A stretch of DNA of 64,000 bases, taken from positions 310,001 through 374,000 of the forward strand of contig NZ_RBCJ01000005.1 in NCBI RefSeq assembly GCF_003626755.1, written 5' to 3'. The notes beneath the pieces are model-generated. The model was not told the origin of the DNA and did not search any database. It worked only from the letters and a program-made list of their open reading frames with translations. The first letter of the stretch is position 1, and every line of letters begins with the position of its first letter. This stretch comes from Ulvibacterium marinum. GTDB taxonomy: Bacteria; Bacteroidota; Bacteroidia; Flavobacteriales; Flavobacteriaceae. Shown one piece after another: positions 8,737-17,950 of the stretch. The position numbers were made by a program, and so were the translations under genes.

Positions 8737-10031
8737 ATTTTTACAGTTTAAACGAGAAAGCTCCCAAAGTATCCTTTAAGGATGCGGTTGTCAAAGGCAT
8801 AGCCCCAGATCGTGGATTATATTTTCCGGAAAAAATCACTCCTTTGCCTATTGGATTTTTTGGAGGCATTGAAAGTTTGTCAAATCATGAAATCGCCTTT
8901 AAGGCCATCCATCAATTTGTTAGTGATGATATTTCCGAAACCGCTCTAAACGATATTTTAAAAGATGTTCTAGACTTTGACTTTCCTGTAAATGAACTAG
9001 AGGATAACATAGCGGTACTGGAGCTTTTCCATGGTCCTACTATGGCATTTAAGGATGTCGGCGCCCGATTTATGGCTAGATGCCTCGGGCATTTTTCAAA
9101 AGAAAAGGCCAGTGAAGTTACTGTTCTGGTAGCCACTTCAGGAGATACGGGAGGTGCTGTTGCAAATGGGTTTTTAGGCGTAGAAGGTGTAAATGTTGTG
9201 ATTTTATATCCCAGTGGCAAAGTAAGTGATATTCAAGAAAGACAACTAACCACATTGGGACAAAACATAGTGGCATTGGAGGTAGATGGCACCTTCGATG
9301 ATTGCCAAAAAATGGTAAAGACCGCTTTTTTGGATGCAGAGCTCCTCGAAAACATGCAGTTGACATCGGCCAATTCCATTAACGTGGCCCGATGGTTGCC
9401 CCAAATGTTCTATTTTTTATTCGCTTACAAACAATTGAAATCCAAAAACAAAGAAATTGTATTCTCTGTACCCAGTGGTAACTTTGGAAATATTTGTGCG
9501 GGAATGGTAGCTCAAAAACTGGGGATGCCGGTAAACCATTTTGTAGCATCCACCAATGTAAACGATACCGTACCCCAATTTATGGAATCACAAAAATACG
9601 AGCCTAAACCTTCCACGGCCACCATATCCAATGCCATGGACGTAGGCGACCCCAGTAATTTTATCCGTATACGGCATCTGTATAAGGACAATTTTGATTT
9701 GTTGAAACAGAACCTCTCCTCCTATTCCTTTACGGATATCGAAACGAAAAGAACCATGCTTAAAATTTATATGGAAAATGGATATGTAACGGATCCGCAT
9801 GGTGCCGTAGGTTATTTAGGACTGAAAAAATTTAGGGAAAACCATCCAAATACGTATGGGATTTTTCTGGAGACTGCGCACCCGGTAAAATTTTTGGATG
9901 TAGTAGAGGAGACTTTGGGAAAATCTTTGGAGATACCACCACAAATTCGAAAAGTAATGGATAAGGAGAAAAAGTCCATCAAAATTTCTACGTATCAAGA
10001 AGTAAAAGACTACTTATTGGGCCGGCGGTGA
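8733..10031 (+). CDS. thrC: Threonine synthase
   Basis: This PLP enzyme converts O-phosphohomoserine to threonine. The PLP-binding Lys lies in GPTMAFKDVGARFMA near residue 108, followed by the phosphate-binding ATSGDTGGAVANGFL. At 432 residues it fits the fold type II threonine synthases of Bacteroidota. It overlaps thrB by four bases and is the last gene of the operon. I see no clear hairpin terminator in the 102 bases after it. Confidence 0.95.
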   Translation: MNFYSLNEKAPKVSFKDAVVKGIAPDRGLYFPEKITPLPIGFFGGIESLSNHEIAFKAIHQFVSDDISETALNDILKDVLDFDFPVNELEDNIAVLELFHGPTMAFKDVGARFMARCLGHFSKEKASEVTVLVATSGDTGGAVANGFLGVEGVNVVILYPSGKVSDIQERQLTTLGQNIVALEVDGTFDDCQKMVKTAFLDAELLENMQLTSANSINVARWLPQMFYFLFAYKQLKSKNKEIVFSVPSGNFGNICAGMVAQKLGMPVNHFVASTNVNDTVPQFMESQKYEPKPSTATISNAMDVGDPSNFIRIRHLYKDNFDLLKQNLSSYSFTDIETKRTMLKIYMENGYVTDPHGAVGYLGLKKFRENHPNTYGIFLETAHPVKFLDVVEETLGKSLEIPPQIRKVMDKEKKSIKISTYQEVKDYLLGRR

Positions 10032-10105
10032 TTCAATCATTATTCGTGCCAACACTTTATAAAAAACATAGTATAAACAAGCTTTCCTATCGCTAAATTA
10101 TTCTA

Positions 10106-10131
10106 TAGCTTTGCGCTTCAAAATTGAAGCG
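10106..10131 (+). promoter_or_regulatory. gcvT promoter -7 element with adjoining palindrome
   Basis: TAGCTTTG at 10106-10113 is a perfect -7 element; the -33 position holds only a partial match. Immediately after it lies the inverted repeat CGCTTCAA-AA-TTGAAGCG (10114-10131), ending two bases before the gcvT start codon. It covers the expected transcription start and could be an operator or a hairpin at the very 5' end of the mRNA. Confidence 0.5.
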
Positions 10132-10133
10132 AG

Positions 10134-11222
10134 ATGAAAAATACCGCACTTACCGAAACACATAAGGCGCTTGGTGCCAAGATAGTGCCTTTTGCGGGCT
10201 ATAATATGCCTGTTTCCTATGATGGAGTAAATTTAGAGCATGAGACTGTGAGAAAAGGCGTGGGCGTTTTTGATGTGTCCCATATGGGCGAATTCCTGAT
10301 CGAAGGTCCAAAAGCTCTGGAACTCATACAAAAAGTAAGCTCCAACGACGCTTCAAAATTAACCATTGGGAAGGCACAATACAGTTGCTTACCCAATGAA
10401 ACCGGGGGCATAGTGGATGACCTAATCATTTACCGAATTAAGGAAGAAACCTATCTTCTAGTAGTAAATGCTTCCAATATTGAAAAGGACTGGGCGCATA
10501 TCTCAAAATATAATGAAACGTTGGGTGCCGACCTTAGAAATATCTCTGATGACTATTCCCTTCTAGCCATTCAGGGCCCAAAAGCTGTAGCTGCAATGCA
10601 AAGCTTAACATCGGTGGATTTATCGCAAATCAAGTTCTATAATTTTGTCGTCGCCGATTTTGCCGGTATCGATTACGTCATCATCTCAGCAACAGGATAT
10701 ACAGGCTCCGGGGGATTTGAAGTCTACTGCAAGAATAATGAAGTCCAACAAATTTGGGAGAAAGTGCTGGAAGCTGGAGAGGGCTTTGGAATTAAGCCCA
10801 TTGGGTTAGCCGCCCGTGATACACTTCGCCTAGAAATGGGCTACTGCCTTTATGGCAACGATATAGATGAAACTACTTCTCCAATAGAGGCTGGTTTGGG
10901 ATGGATTACGAAGTTTAACAAGGACTTTGTAAATGCTGAAAACTTAGCTAAAGAGAAAGAAAGGGGCCCGGAACGTAAGCTTGTGGGGTTTCAATTGGAG
11001 GATAGGGGAATTCCGCGTCAAGGTTACGATATCGTTGATGGGCAAGGTAGAAAAATCGGTTCTGTGACCTCAGGCACCATGTCACCTTCCTTAGGCAAAG
11101 GTATAGGCCTAGGGTATGTTCCGCTAATTTTTTCGGAAACCGGCAGTAAATTGCACATTCAAATTAGAAAGAACGCAGTACCGGCTACCGTAGTGAGACT
11201 CCCATTTTACAAATCTCAATGA
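10134..11222 (+). CDS. gcvT: Glycine cleavage system T protein (aminomethyltransferase)
   Basis: GcvT transfers the methylene group from aminomethyl-lipoyl-H-protein to tetrahydrofolate, releasing ammonia. The sequence has the N-terminal HKALGAKIVPFAGYNMPVSY segment, the FDVSHMGEF motif near residue 45, the ATGYTGSGGFEVY folate-site region near 185, and a C-terminal GCV_T barrel with SGTMSPSLGKGIGLGYV. Its 362 residues match the family. P, H and L proteins are not adjacent. The next gene starts within the stop codon. Confidence 0.95.
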   Translation: MKNTALTETHKALGAKIVPFAGYNMPVSYDGVNLEHETVRKGVGVFDVSHMGEFLIEGPKALELIQKVSSNDASKLTIGKAQYSCLPNETGGIVDDLIIYRIKEETYLLVVNASNIEKDWAHISKYNETLGADLRNISDDYSLLAIQGPKAVAAMQSLTSVDLSQIKFYNFVVADFAGIDYVIISATGYTGSGGFEVYCKNNEVQQIWEKVLEAGEGFGIKPIGLAARDTLRLEMGYCLYGNDIDETTSPIEAGLGWITKFNKDFVNAENLAKEKERGPERKLVGFQLEDRGIPRQGYDIVDGQGRKIGSVTSGTMSPSLGKGIGLGYVPLIFSETGSKLHIQIRKNAVPATVVRLPFYKSQ

Positions 11223-12133
11223 CAGACTATCAAACTATAATTGATACTATAGGTGCCCAATGTAGGCAGTCCAAGGACCGTGGTAAGGTAGCTAACTATA
11301 TTCCTGAACTTGCCAAGGTCAGCGATTCCAAGTTCGGTATTCATTTGGTAGACTCAAATAAAAACAACTACTATACCGGACATTCGGATGAGGCATTTTC
11401 CATACAAAGTATTTCCAAGGTTCTTTCCCTGGCACTTGCCTTTACCTTAGTGGACAATGCCATATTGAACAGGGTAGATGTAGAACCGTCAGGAGATCCG
11501 TTTAACCACTTATCGCTATTGGAATTTGAAAATGGGATTCCCAGGAATCCGCTCATCAATGCCGGGGCTATAGTGGTGGCAGATATATTGGTAACCGAGC
11601 TTCAGGACCCAAAAAGGGACTTTCTACAATTCGTAAGGGACTTGACGAATGACCAGACCATTGATTTCGATAAAAAAGTGGCCAGGTCCGAAAAGAAAAC
11701 CGGATTCAAAAACTATGCGGCGGCGAATTTATTAAAGTCCTACGGTAACCTTAAGAATGATGTGGAGACCGTACTGGATTTTTATTTTCATCAATGTTCC
11801 ATAGCCATGGACTGCGCCCAACTTACCAAGGCCTTTTTTATATTTATGAACAGAGGCGTGTGCCAAAGGAACAAAACCTATTTGACCCTGGGCCAAGTGA
11901 AAAGAATTAATGCCATAATGCTTACCTGTGGTTTTTATGATGAGGCAGGAGAGTTCGCATTTGAAGTTGGCCTACCAGGAAAAAGCGGCGTTGGCGGCGG
12001 TATCGTGGCCTTGCTTCCTGGAAAATATTGTGTTGCAGTCTGGTCTCCAGGCTTGAATGCCAAAGGAAATTCAAAATTAGGGATGGAAGCCTTGGAAAAA
12101 CTGACTACCGAATCCCATCAATCAATATTTTAG
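11219..12133 (+). CDS. glsA: Glutaminase
   Basis: This enzyme of the serine-dependent glutaminase family hydrolyses glutamine to glutamate and ammonia. The catalytic Ser-x-x-Lys appears as SIQSISKVLSLA near residues 60-70, and the GGGIVALLPGKYCVAVWSPGL segment near 260 is characteristic. The 304-residue length is standard. The ATG overlaps the gcvT stop by four bases, so gcvT and glsA are probably cotranscribed. Both reactions release ammonia, but a joint role is inference. Confidence 0.93.
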   Translation: MTDYQTIIDTIGAQCRQSKDRGKVANYIPELAKVSDSKFGIHLVDSNKNNYYTGHSDEAFSIQSISKVLSLALAFTLVDNAILNRVDVEPSGDPFNHLSLLEFENGIPRNPLINAGAIVVADILVTELQDPKRDFLQFVRDLTNDQTIDFDKKVARSEKKTGFKNYAAANLLKSYGNLKNDVETVLDFYFHQCSIAMDCAQLTKAFFIFMNRGVCQRNKTYLTLGQVKRINAIMLTCGFYDEAGEFAFEVGLPGKSGVGGGIVALLPGKYCVAVWSPGLNAKGNSKLGMEALEKLTTESHQSIF

Positions 12134-12136
12134 ATT

Positions 12137-12958
12137 TTGGAGTCGAAGAAAGTATTAATCCTTGGGGCTAGCGGTTTTTTGGGTAATGCCATTTACAAAG
12201 AACTTTGTAATTATTTTGATACCTATGGCACCTATTTTTCGGCCAGAAGAGCCTTCGAGGATAATCATCAATTCTTTAAATACGATATGCAGGAGGATGA
12301 TATTTTCCACCTTTTGGAAAAAGTACGCCCCCAATATATTATTTCTGCGGTGCGGGGTAACTTCGCTGCCCAGATACAAATGCATCAACATATTACCGAA
12401 TATATTTTGCAGAATAAGTGTACCCTCTACTTCCTTTCCTCCGCAAATGTTTTTGATGCTTACAGCAAATATCCATCCTACGAGTACGACAAGACTTTGT
12501 CCGAAAGCATCTATGGTAGATTAAAAATAAAAATCGAAAATATGCTCCTTAGGCTTCCCAAAAAAAAGATGGTCATTTTAAGGATACCCATGGTTTTCGG
12601 AAATTCCTCTCCCCGCATAAAAGAAATCAAAAAGGTAATATGGAAGAACACGCCTATCGAGGTTTTTCCAAACTTGGTTATGAACGTTACCAATGACGAC
12701 AAGCTTACCCAGCAGATACACTACTTGATCAACCAAAACAAAACGGGCATTTATCATATGGGGAGTATGGATTTAATACACCATGATGAATTCATAAAGG
12801 AAATTGTAGATCGTATCGGCAATTTTAATCCCATCTATAAGCGTGTGTATACTACAAATGAAGAACGTTATTTGGCCGTACTTCCCAAAGACAATAAGTT
12901 GCCGAAAAATCTAAGGTTCGGTTATCAGGAAATTATTGATCATCATATTCTTAAATAA
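12137..12958 (+). CDS. NAD(P)-dependent sugar-nucleotide reductase-like protein (RmlD/SDR family)
   Basis: This 273-residue Rossmann protein begins with KVLILGASGFLGNAIY, an extended-SDR nucleotide-binding motif. The active-site pattern YxxxK appears as YGRLK near residues 128-132, and RIPMVFG follows as in dTDP-4-dehydrorhamnose reductases and NAD-dependent epimerases. The substrate cannot be read from sequence. Translation appears to start with TTG at 12137, three bases after the glsA stop; no in-frame ATG precedes the Rossmann motif. It is probably the third gene of the gcvT-glsA unit. Confidence 0.75.
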   Translation: MESKKVLILGASGFLGNAIYKELCNYFDTYGTYFSARRAFEDNHQFFKYDMQEDDIFHLLEKVRPQYIISAVRGNFAAQIQMHQHITEYILQNKCTLYFLSSANVFDAYSKYPSYEYDKTLSESIYGRLKIKIENMLLRLPKKKMVILRIPMVFGNSSPRIKEIKKVIWKNTPIEVFPNLVMNVTNDDKLTQQIHYLINQNKTGIYHMGSMDLIHHDEFIKEIVDRIGNFNPIYKRVYTTNEERYLAVLPKDNKLPKNLRFGYQEIIDHHILK

Positions 12959-13054
12959 ACTTCTTTCCGGCGTTAATTTTTGTTTAAATCTTGTATCGGT
13001 CAACAGAAGGTTGATGCAATTCTTTACTTTTAGAGGGATACAAAAAACAACACT

Positions 13055-13336
13055 ATGGAAAAATTATCAGAACGGACGATAACGGAGCGTTTGGAGAAAT
13101 TTGAAAGATGGCAGTACAAGGACGGAGCCATAGAGGCCAATTTCACCTTTAAGGATTTCAGGGAAGCCTTTTCCATGATGACCCATATCGCCTTTGAATG
13201 TGAAGCTCATAACCACCATCCAGATTGGACCAATGTCTACAATTCCTTAAAAATACGGCTAAACACCCATGATGCAGGCGGTGTTACGGAAAAAGATTTT
13301 CAACTTGCCCATAGTATCGAGGAAATAATTCTATAA
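13055..13336 (+). CDS. phhB: 4a-hydroxytetrahydrobiopterin dehydratase (pterin-4-alpha-carbinolamine dehydratase)
   Basis: This small enzyme (93 residues) dehydrates the 4a-carbinolamine formed by aromatic amino acid hydroxylases, regenerating the pterin cofactor. The family signature of clustered histidines is clear: EAHNHHPDWTNVYN near residues 51-64, followed by LNTHDAGGVTEKD. No aromatic hydroxylase is in the window, so its partner must be elsewhere. Confidence 0.92.
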   Translation: MEKLSERTITERLEKFERWQYKDGAIEANFTFKDFREAFSMMTHIAFECEAHNHHPDWTNVYNSLKIRLNTHDAGGVTEKDFQLAHSIEEIIL

Positions 13337-13357
13337 AAGGACAACTCCCTTTTGTTC

Positions 13358-13387
13358 TTGCGGCAGGCTTTTATTTTGCTAAATTTG
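13358..13387 (+). promoter_or_regulatory. Promoter of the YebC-family gene (TTG-N19-TAAATTTG)
   Basis: TTG at 13358-13360 and TAAATTTG at 13380-13387 are separated by exactly 19 bases and match the Bacteroidota promoter perfectly. The expected start near 13394 leaves a leader of about 20 bases before the ATG at 13415. The element lies between the phhB stop and the yebC start, so yebC is transcribed independently. Confidence 0.75.
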
Positions 13388-13414
13388 CCTATTAAATTAC
13401 ACAAATCATAGGCA

Positions 13415-14125
13415 ATGGGAAGAGCTTTTGAGTTCAGAAAAGCACGTAAAATGAAGCGGTGGGCCGCCATGTCCAAAGCGTTTACCCGTATAGGGAAAGA
13501 TATTGTTATAGCCGTTAAGGAAGGTGGGCCAGATCCCGATTCAAATGCCAGGTTGCGGGCGGTAATCCAGAACGCCAAGTCCGTTAACATGCCCAAGGAC
13601 AATATTGAACGGGCCATAAAAAGGGCATCGGATAAGAACCAAGGGGATTATAAAGAAGTCCTTTTTGAGGGTTATGCCCCTCATGGGATTGCCATACTTA
13701 TTGAAACCGCTACCGATAACAATACCCGTACCGTAGCCAACATAAGAAGTTATTTCAATAAGTGTGATGGTAGTTTGGGAACTTCAGGATCGGTAGAGTT
13801 CATGTTTGATCATACCTGTAATTTCCGAATCAATGGAGATGATATAGATCCTGAGGAATTGGAATTGGATATGATCGATTTTGGTACGGAAGAGGTTTTT
13901 GTAGACGATGATGGGATTTTAATTTACGCTCCATTTGAAAGTTTTGGATCTATTCAAAAGGAATTAGAGAATAGGAACATTGAGATTCTTTCTTCCGGAT
14001 TCGAACGCATTCCTCAGGTAACGAAAGAGCTTACCGAAGAACAGGCCCAAGATGTGGAAAAACTCTTGGAAAAAATTGAAGAGGACGATGATGTCCAGAA
14101 CGTTTATCATACCATGAAGGAATAG
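13415..14125 (+). CDS. yebC: YebC/PmpR-family protein (DNA-binding regulator or translation factor)
   Basis: This 236-residue protein starts MGRAFEFRKARKMKRWAAMSKAFTRIGKDI, the conserved N-terminal region of the family (TACO1-like). The KSVNMPKDNIERAIKRA and GYAPHGIAILIE motifs follow. Family members bind DNA or relieve ribosome stalling; which role applies here cannot be decided from sequence. The C-terminal part is strongly acidic (EEDDDVQNVY), as in homologues. It has its own promoter directly upstream. Confidence 0.93.
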   Translation: MGRAFEFRKARKMKRWAAMSKAFTRIGKDIVIAVKEGGPDPDSNARLRAVIQNAKSVNMPKDNIERAIKRASDKNQGDYKEVLFEGYAPHGIAILIETATDNNTRTVANIRSYFNKCDGSLGTSGSVEFMFDHTCNFRINGDDIDPEELELDMIDFGTEEVFVDDDGILIYAPFESFGSIQKELENRNIEILSSGFERIPQVTKELTEEQAQDVEKLLEKIEEDDDVQNVYHTMKE

Positions 14126-14202
14126 CCCTCCAACAATTTGATCTATTTTTTACCGTTTTGTAAATAAGCTTCTAGGGCAACGACTTACTTATAAAATCGG
14201 TT

Positions 14203-14706
14203 ATGCGCAATCTTTTCCTCCTTGACCTTTTATTTTTTATGTTCAACACCTCTGTAATTAGGGCCCAGGAAATGAATCCTACAAAGTTGGGGGAACTTAT
14301 TGAATCGGTCACAGACACCTTTGAAATCAATGGCAATTCCTTTAGGTTCGTTTATAAGGATGTTTTTCTTTTTACGATTTATGATGAAAATGCCAACCGT
14401 ATGCGAATTATTTCACCGATTGTTCAACTTACGGAAATAGAGGAGGAACAGTTATTGAATGCCTTAGTAGCTAATTTTCATTCTGCCTTGGATGTAAAGT
14501 ACGCGTTAAGCGACGAAATCATTTGGTCTGTTTTTACACATCCCCTTAAGGAACTTTCCAACCACCAAGTATTGGATGCCATTGACCAGGTTTATTTGGC
14601 TAATGTGACGTTTGGCACCACCTACTCTAGTACTAATTTGGTATTCCCTGGCAATGCAAAGAAAAAAGACGAGCCCAGACCAAAAAAATTGATTAAAAGG
14701 GATTAG
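14203..14706 (+). CDS. Exported protein of unknown function, YbjN-like in appearance
   Basis: The 167-residue product begins with a hydrophobic segment ending IRAQ|E near residue 22, a plausible signal peptide. The mature part (about 28-140) alternates helix and strand as in YbjN/type III secretion chaperone-like folds ('FRFVYKDVFLFTIYDENANRMRIISPI' style strands, then two helices). This is a fold impression only. The C-terminus is Lys-rich (KKKDEPRPKKLIKRD). The stop codon interlocks with that of the convergent acyltransferase. Confidence 0.6.
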   Translation: MRNLFLLDLLFFMFNTSVIRAQEMNPTKLGELIESVTDTFEINGNSFRFVYKDVFLFTIYDENANRMRIISPIVQLTEIEEEQLLNALVANFHSALDVKYALSDEIIWSVFTHPLKELSNHQVLDAIDQVYLANVTFGTTYSSTNLVFPGNAKKKDEPRPKKLIKRD

Positions 14707-15242
14707 AAACTATATTCCCGTACCTTACCCTTTACGCCATTAAAAAACCTTTGATAGATTTCAAAATCCATTTCTTTAGTATTGGATGGGTATTGTGGTT
14801 CTGAAATTTTCACCTGCTTGCGGCCATAATCAAACGCTATCATAAGAATAGGAACCTGGGCGCTTTTGGCAATGTAATAAAACCCTGTCTTCCATTGAGT
14901 GACTTTCTTGCGGGTACCCTCAGGAGAAAGTGCCAACCTAAACTTTTTGCGTTCCTTGAAGATTTTTGAAATAGCACTAACCGTATCGTTGTTCTGGCTG
15001 CGATCGATAGGTGCACCTCCCATCCACTTAAAATACCAACCCAATGGCGGCTTAAATAAGCTTTTCTTGGCAATATAATTGATTTCTTCATTCAATACCC
15101 TCCGGACCAAAAGTCCAAGAAAAAAATCGATCCAACTCGTATGGGGTACAACAATAACCACACACTTGTCCAATTTGGGAAAAGAACCGATCAACTTCCA
15201 TCCCAATACTTTAAAGTAAATAAATTTTGCTAGCGTACGCAT
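14703..15242 (-). CDS. 1-acyl-sn-glycerol-3-phosphate acyltransferase-like protein (PlsC family)
   Basis: This 179-residue protein has the acyltransferase catalytic motif HTSWID (H-x4-D) near residue 34 and the substrate motif PEGTRKK near 109. It is a short PlsC-type enzyme as seen in many Bacteroidota, likely acting at the inner membrane on glycerophospholipid or lipid precursors. The exact acceptor is uncertain. The gene ends inside the stop codon of the convergent gene at 14703-14706 (TTAG shared by both stops). Confidence 0.85.
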   Translation of the reverse strand: MRTLAKFIYFKVLGWKLIGSFPKLDKCVVIVVPHTSWIDFFLGLLVRRVLNEEINYIAKKSLFKPPLGWYFKWMGGAPIDRSQNNDTVSAISKIFKERKKFRLALSPEGTRKKVTQWKTGFYYIAKSAQVPILMIAFDYGRKQVKISEPQYPSNTKEMDFEIYQRFFNGVKGKVREYSF

Positions 15243-15371
15243 GTGTTAACTTGCTGTTGCATAAGTACGGATATTTAATAAATGAAAATGTAGAAGTGAT
15301 TCGAGTTGAAAATCTAGTCAAAAAATGAGCTAAGGATTGTTTGCCCTAATGCCAACTAGTATCACCAAAAA

Positions 15372-16499
15372 TTATATCCTACTATAAATAGATTTCAATT
15401 TTTTCCAGGTGGCAATATCGCGCCAGCTCTTACCAAGGGCATTCTCCCACAAAGGTTCCATGCCAAGGGAAACGCTTATCATGGTTTTATAGTCGCTATC
15501 GGTAAGGTCAGAACAGATACCCGTTGGCAGTTGTACTTTTTGTTTTTGCATCATTTGGTTAAAAAGCGCTACTCCTTTCGGGTAAAACTCTTCCAAATGC
15601 TGAAACACCATGCAATTCCCTATGCCGTGTTTTACACCAAGTAAATAGGACAGTCCATAGCTCATGGCATGTGCGATTCCTACTTGGGAGTATGCTATGC
15701 TCATACCTCCGTGCCAAGAGGCCATCATTAGTTTGTCCCTCGAATCCGCCAGCGACAAATCGCCTAGATACACTTCCTTGCAAAGCTCCAAGGCCTTTTC
15801 GCCATAACTCTGACTGAAAGCGTTTAAATACGTTCCATTGAGGGATTCTATACAATGAATAAAACAATCCATTCCCGTGTAAAACCACTGTTCTTTTGAA
15901 ACACCTTTGGTTAAATCAGGGTCTAGAATCACTTGATCGAATGTGGTGTGATCCGAATTTATTCCCAGTTTTTTTTCAGGCCCTAAAAGAACGGTGGTCC
16001 TGGAAACCTCTGCTCCAGTGCCACTTATTGTGGGAATGCCAACGTGGTAAACCGATGGTTTTCTTACCAAATCCCATCCCTGGTAATCACAAGAACTGCC
16101 GGTATTGGTCAAACAAATTGATACGGCCTTTGCCAAATCCAAGAGGGTACCGCCACCAATTCCAACAATTCCGGACGGAAGTTCATTAAACTCCCTCTTT
16201 ATTCTCCCCACCAGCGCATCAACTTGAACCGTTTTGGGTTCCTCATCGGCAGAAACAAAAATTACCTGATCATTAAAAATTAAAGGAATACGACTGGCAA
16301 ACGGTGTACCTTCAAAAACGTCGTCGACCAAAAATATAAATGGAGCTTCGGAATGCCTACGCTTGGGCATGAGTATTTCGCCCAATTGATCAAAACTTCC
16401 TCGCCCAAATATTACCCTGGGCACCATAGGGAAGTTTCTATAACGACTTATTTTAGAAGTGATAGAATCCCTTACGCCAACCTCTTTTCTAATCTCCAT
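15372..16499 (-). CDS. kdnB: Iron-containing alcohol dehydrogenase, likely 3-deoxy-D-manno-octulosonate 8-oxidase (KdnB-like)
   Basis: This 375-residue group III (Fe-ADH) dehydrogenase has the NAD-binding GIGGGTLLDLAKAV motif near residue 118. Metal ligands sit in GMDCFIHCIE, AHAMSYG and KHGIGN (Asp and three His). The N-terminal NFPMVPRVIFGRGSFDQL resembles KdnB, which in Shewanella oxidises Kdo at C8 before amination to 8-amino-Kdo by KdnA. The location eight bases after the HAD gene that follows kdsB supports a Kdo role. No KdnA-type aminotransferase is in the window. Another Fe-ADH substrate remains possible. Confidence 0.75.
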   Translation of the reverse strand: MEIRKEVGVRDSITSKISRYRNFPMVPRVIFGRGSFDQLGEILMPKRRHSEAPFIFLVDDVFEGTPFASRIPLIFNDQVIFVSADEEPKTVQVDALVGRIKREFNELPSGIVGIGGGTLLDLAKAVSICLTNTGSSCDYQGWDLVRKPSVYHVGIPTISGTGAEVSRTTVLLGPEKKLGINSDHTTFDQVILDPDLTKGVSKEQWFYTGMDCFIHCIESLNGTYLNAFSQSYGEKALELCKEVYLGDLSLADSRDKLMMASWHGGMSIAYSQVGIAHAMSYGLSYLLGVKHGIGNCMVFQHLEEFYPKGVALFNQMMQKQKVQLPTGICSDLTDSDYKTMISVSLGMEPLWENALGKSWRDIATWKKLKSIYSRI

Positions 16500-16507
16500 A
16501 GCACGAT

Positions 16508-17206
16508 TTACAAATACTTCAAAATATCTGTCAATTGATTAATTTTCAGATACGTATACTTTCCTTCTTCTACCGATACTTCTTCATGCTGCCACGTAGT
16601 GTGAAAAGGAACATGTACGGCTTGCGCGCCTATATTGAGAATCGGTAAAACATCGGATTTTAAGGAATTCCCAATCATCAAGAATTCATGAACCCCTATT
16701 TTCAAATGATCCAACAAATTTAGATAGTTTTCTTCTTTTTTATCACTCAAAACCTCAACATGGTGAAAATAATTCGACAAGCTTGAGCGTTCCAATTTGC
16801 GTTCTTGGTCCAAAAGATCGCCTTTGGTCAGAACTATAAGTCTATACTTTCCATTCAATTGTTTTAATACTTCCTTTACTCCGCCCAATAGTTCCACAGG
16901 ATGTGCAATCATCCTTTTACCAAGATTCAATATTTCCGATATCGTTGCTTGGGAAACTTGATTATTTGAAATTTCCATAGCAGATTCTATCATGGAAAGC
17001 ATAAATCCTTTAATCCCATATCCATATAGCTCAAGATTTTTCATTTCCATTTTGAAGAGCTCTTGGTCAATTTTGTTCTTGGTTTCATAGCCCTCCAATA
17101 AATCGGCAAATTTTTCTTCGGTCTCCCTAAAATAGGTTTCATTTACCCAAAGTGTATCATCCGCATCAAAGCCTATAACCTTGATGCCGCTGTAATCTAT
17201 TTCCAT
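16508..17206 (-). CDS. HAD-superfamily hydrolase (YjjG-like phosphatase)
   Basis: This 232-residue HAD phosphatase has motif [13 protein letters not shown] with the two catalytic Asp near residues 14-16, motif II LTKGD near 126, and motif IV region [10 protein letters not shown] near 177. A helical cap lies between motifs I and II, as in subclass C1. The substrate cannot be told. The gene overlaps the end of kdsB by ten bases and precedes the KdnB-like gene by eight, so a role in Kdo or nucleotide-sugar metabolism is suggested. It lacks the short, capless form of KdsC. Confidence 0.82.
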   Translation of the reverse strand: MEIDYSGIKVIGFDADDTLWVNETYFRETEEKFADLLEGYETKNKIDQELFKMEMKNLELYGYGIKGFMLSMIESAMEISNNQVSQATISEILNLGKRMIAHPVELLGGVKEVLKQLNGKYRLIVLTKGDLLDQERKLERSSLSNYFHHVEVLSDKKEENYLNLLDHLKIGVHEFLMIGNSLKSDVLPILNIGAQAVHVPFHTTWQHEEVSVEEGKYTYLKINQLTDILKYL

Positions 17207-17925
17207 TCCTTTTGTGCCCGTTTTAAGTCTTCAGGGGTATCAATTTCTATTCCACTAATGGTCGTTTCTACCATTTTTATTTTTTTTCCATATTCCAAAT
17301 AGCGAATGGCCTCAATTTTTTCCGTTGCCTCTAATGGAAGCATGGGCAGTTTTTGAAAATCCATCAAGGCTCTTTTTCTAAAAGCATAAATTCCTTTATG
17401 TTTAAAATAAGGAGGGTCAACTTCCTCTGCCCTATGATACGGAATAGGAGATCGTGAAAAATATAGGGCGAAATTATAATGGTCAACAATAACTTTTACG
17501 GTATTTGGATTGTGGATCTCGTCCTTATCTCGAATCCTAACCATTAAGGAAGCCAAATCGATTTCTTTTTTTACATCACCTTGAAATACATCTAGTACCC
17601 CTGCCAGACTTTCCCTATCGATAAAGGGTTCATCTCCCTGAACATTTACAATAATATCCACGTCCATATCCTCAACCGCCTCCGCAATACGATCACTTCC
17701 ACAATCATGTTCCTTAAAACTCATTATCGCCCTACCTCCGGCATTGGAAATAGTATCAAAAATAAGTGTGCTATCGGTAACTACGTAAACGGCATCAAAG
17801 AGCTGAGTTTTCACGGCCGCTTCATAGGTCCTCAAGATTACGGGTTTGCCCATAAGATCTTTCATCAATTTTGCAGGAAATCTTGATGCGGCATAACGCG
17901 CAGGTATCATAGCAATAACTTTCAC
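17197..17925 (-). CDS. kdsB: 3-deoxy-manno-octulosonate cytidylyltransferase (CMP-Kdo synthetase)
   Basis: KdsB activates Kdo with CTP to CMP-Kdo, the donor for the lipid A inner core. The N-terminal nucleotide motif [24 protein letters not shown] near residue 93, and the C-terminal [15 protein letters not shown] and [10 protein letters not shown] are all diagnostic. The 242-residue length is normal. It heads a tight minus-strand unit with the HAD and KdnB-like genes and lies 25 bases after DUF4126. Confidence 0.95.
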   Translation of the reverse strand: MKVIAMIPARYAASRFPAKLMKDLMGKPVILRTYEAAVKTQLFDAVYVVTDSTLIFDTISNAGGRAIMSFKEHDCGSDRIAEAVEDMDVDIIVNVQGDEPFIDRESLAGVLDVFQGDVKKEIDLASLMVRIRDKDEIHNPNTVKVIVDHYNFALYFSRSPIPYHRAEEVDPPYFKHKGIYAFRKRALMDFQKLPMLPLEATEKIEAIRYLEYGKKIKMVETTISGIEIDTPEDLKRAQKEWK

Positions 17926-17950
17926 CTTTTTTTGTTTTAGTTGGTCTATT

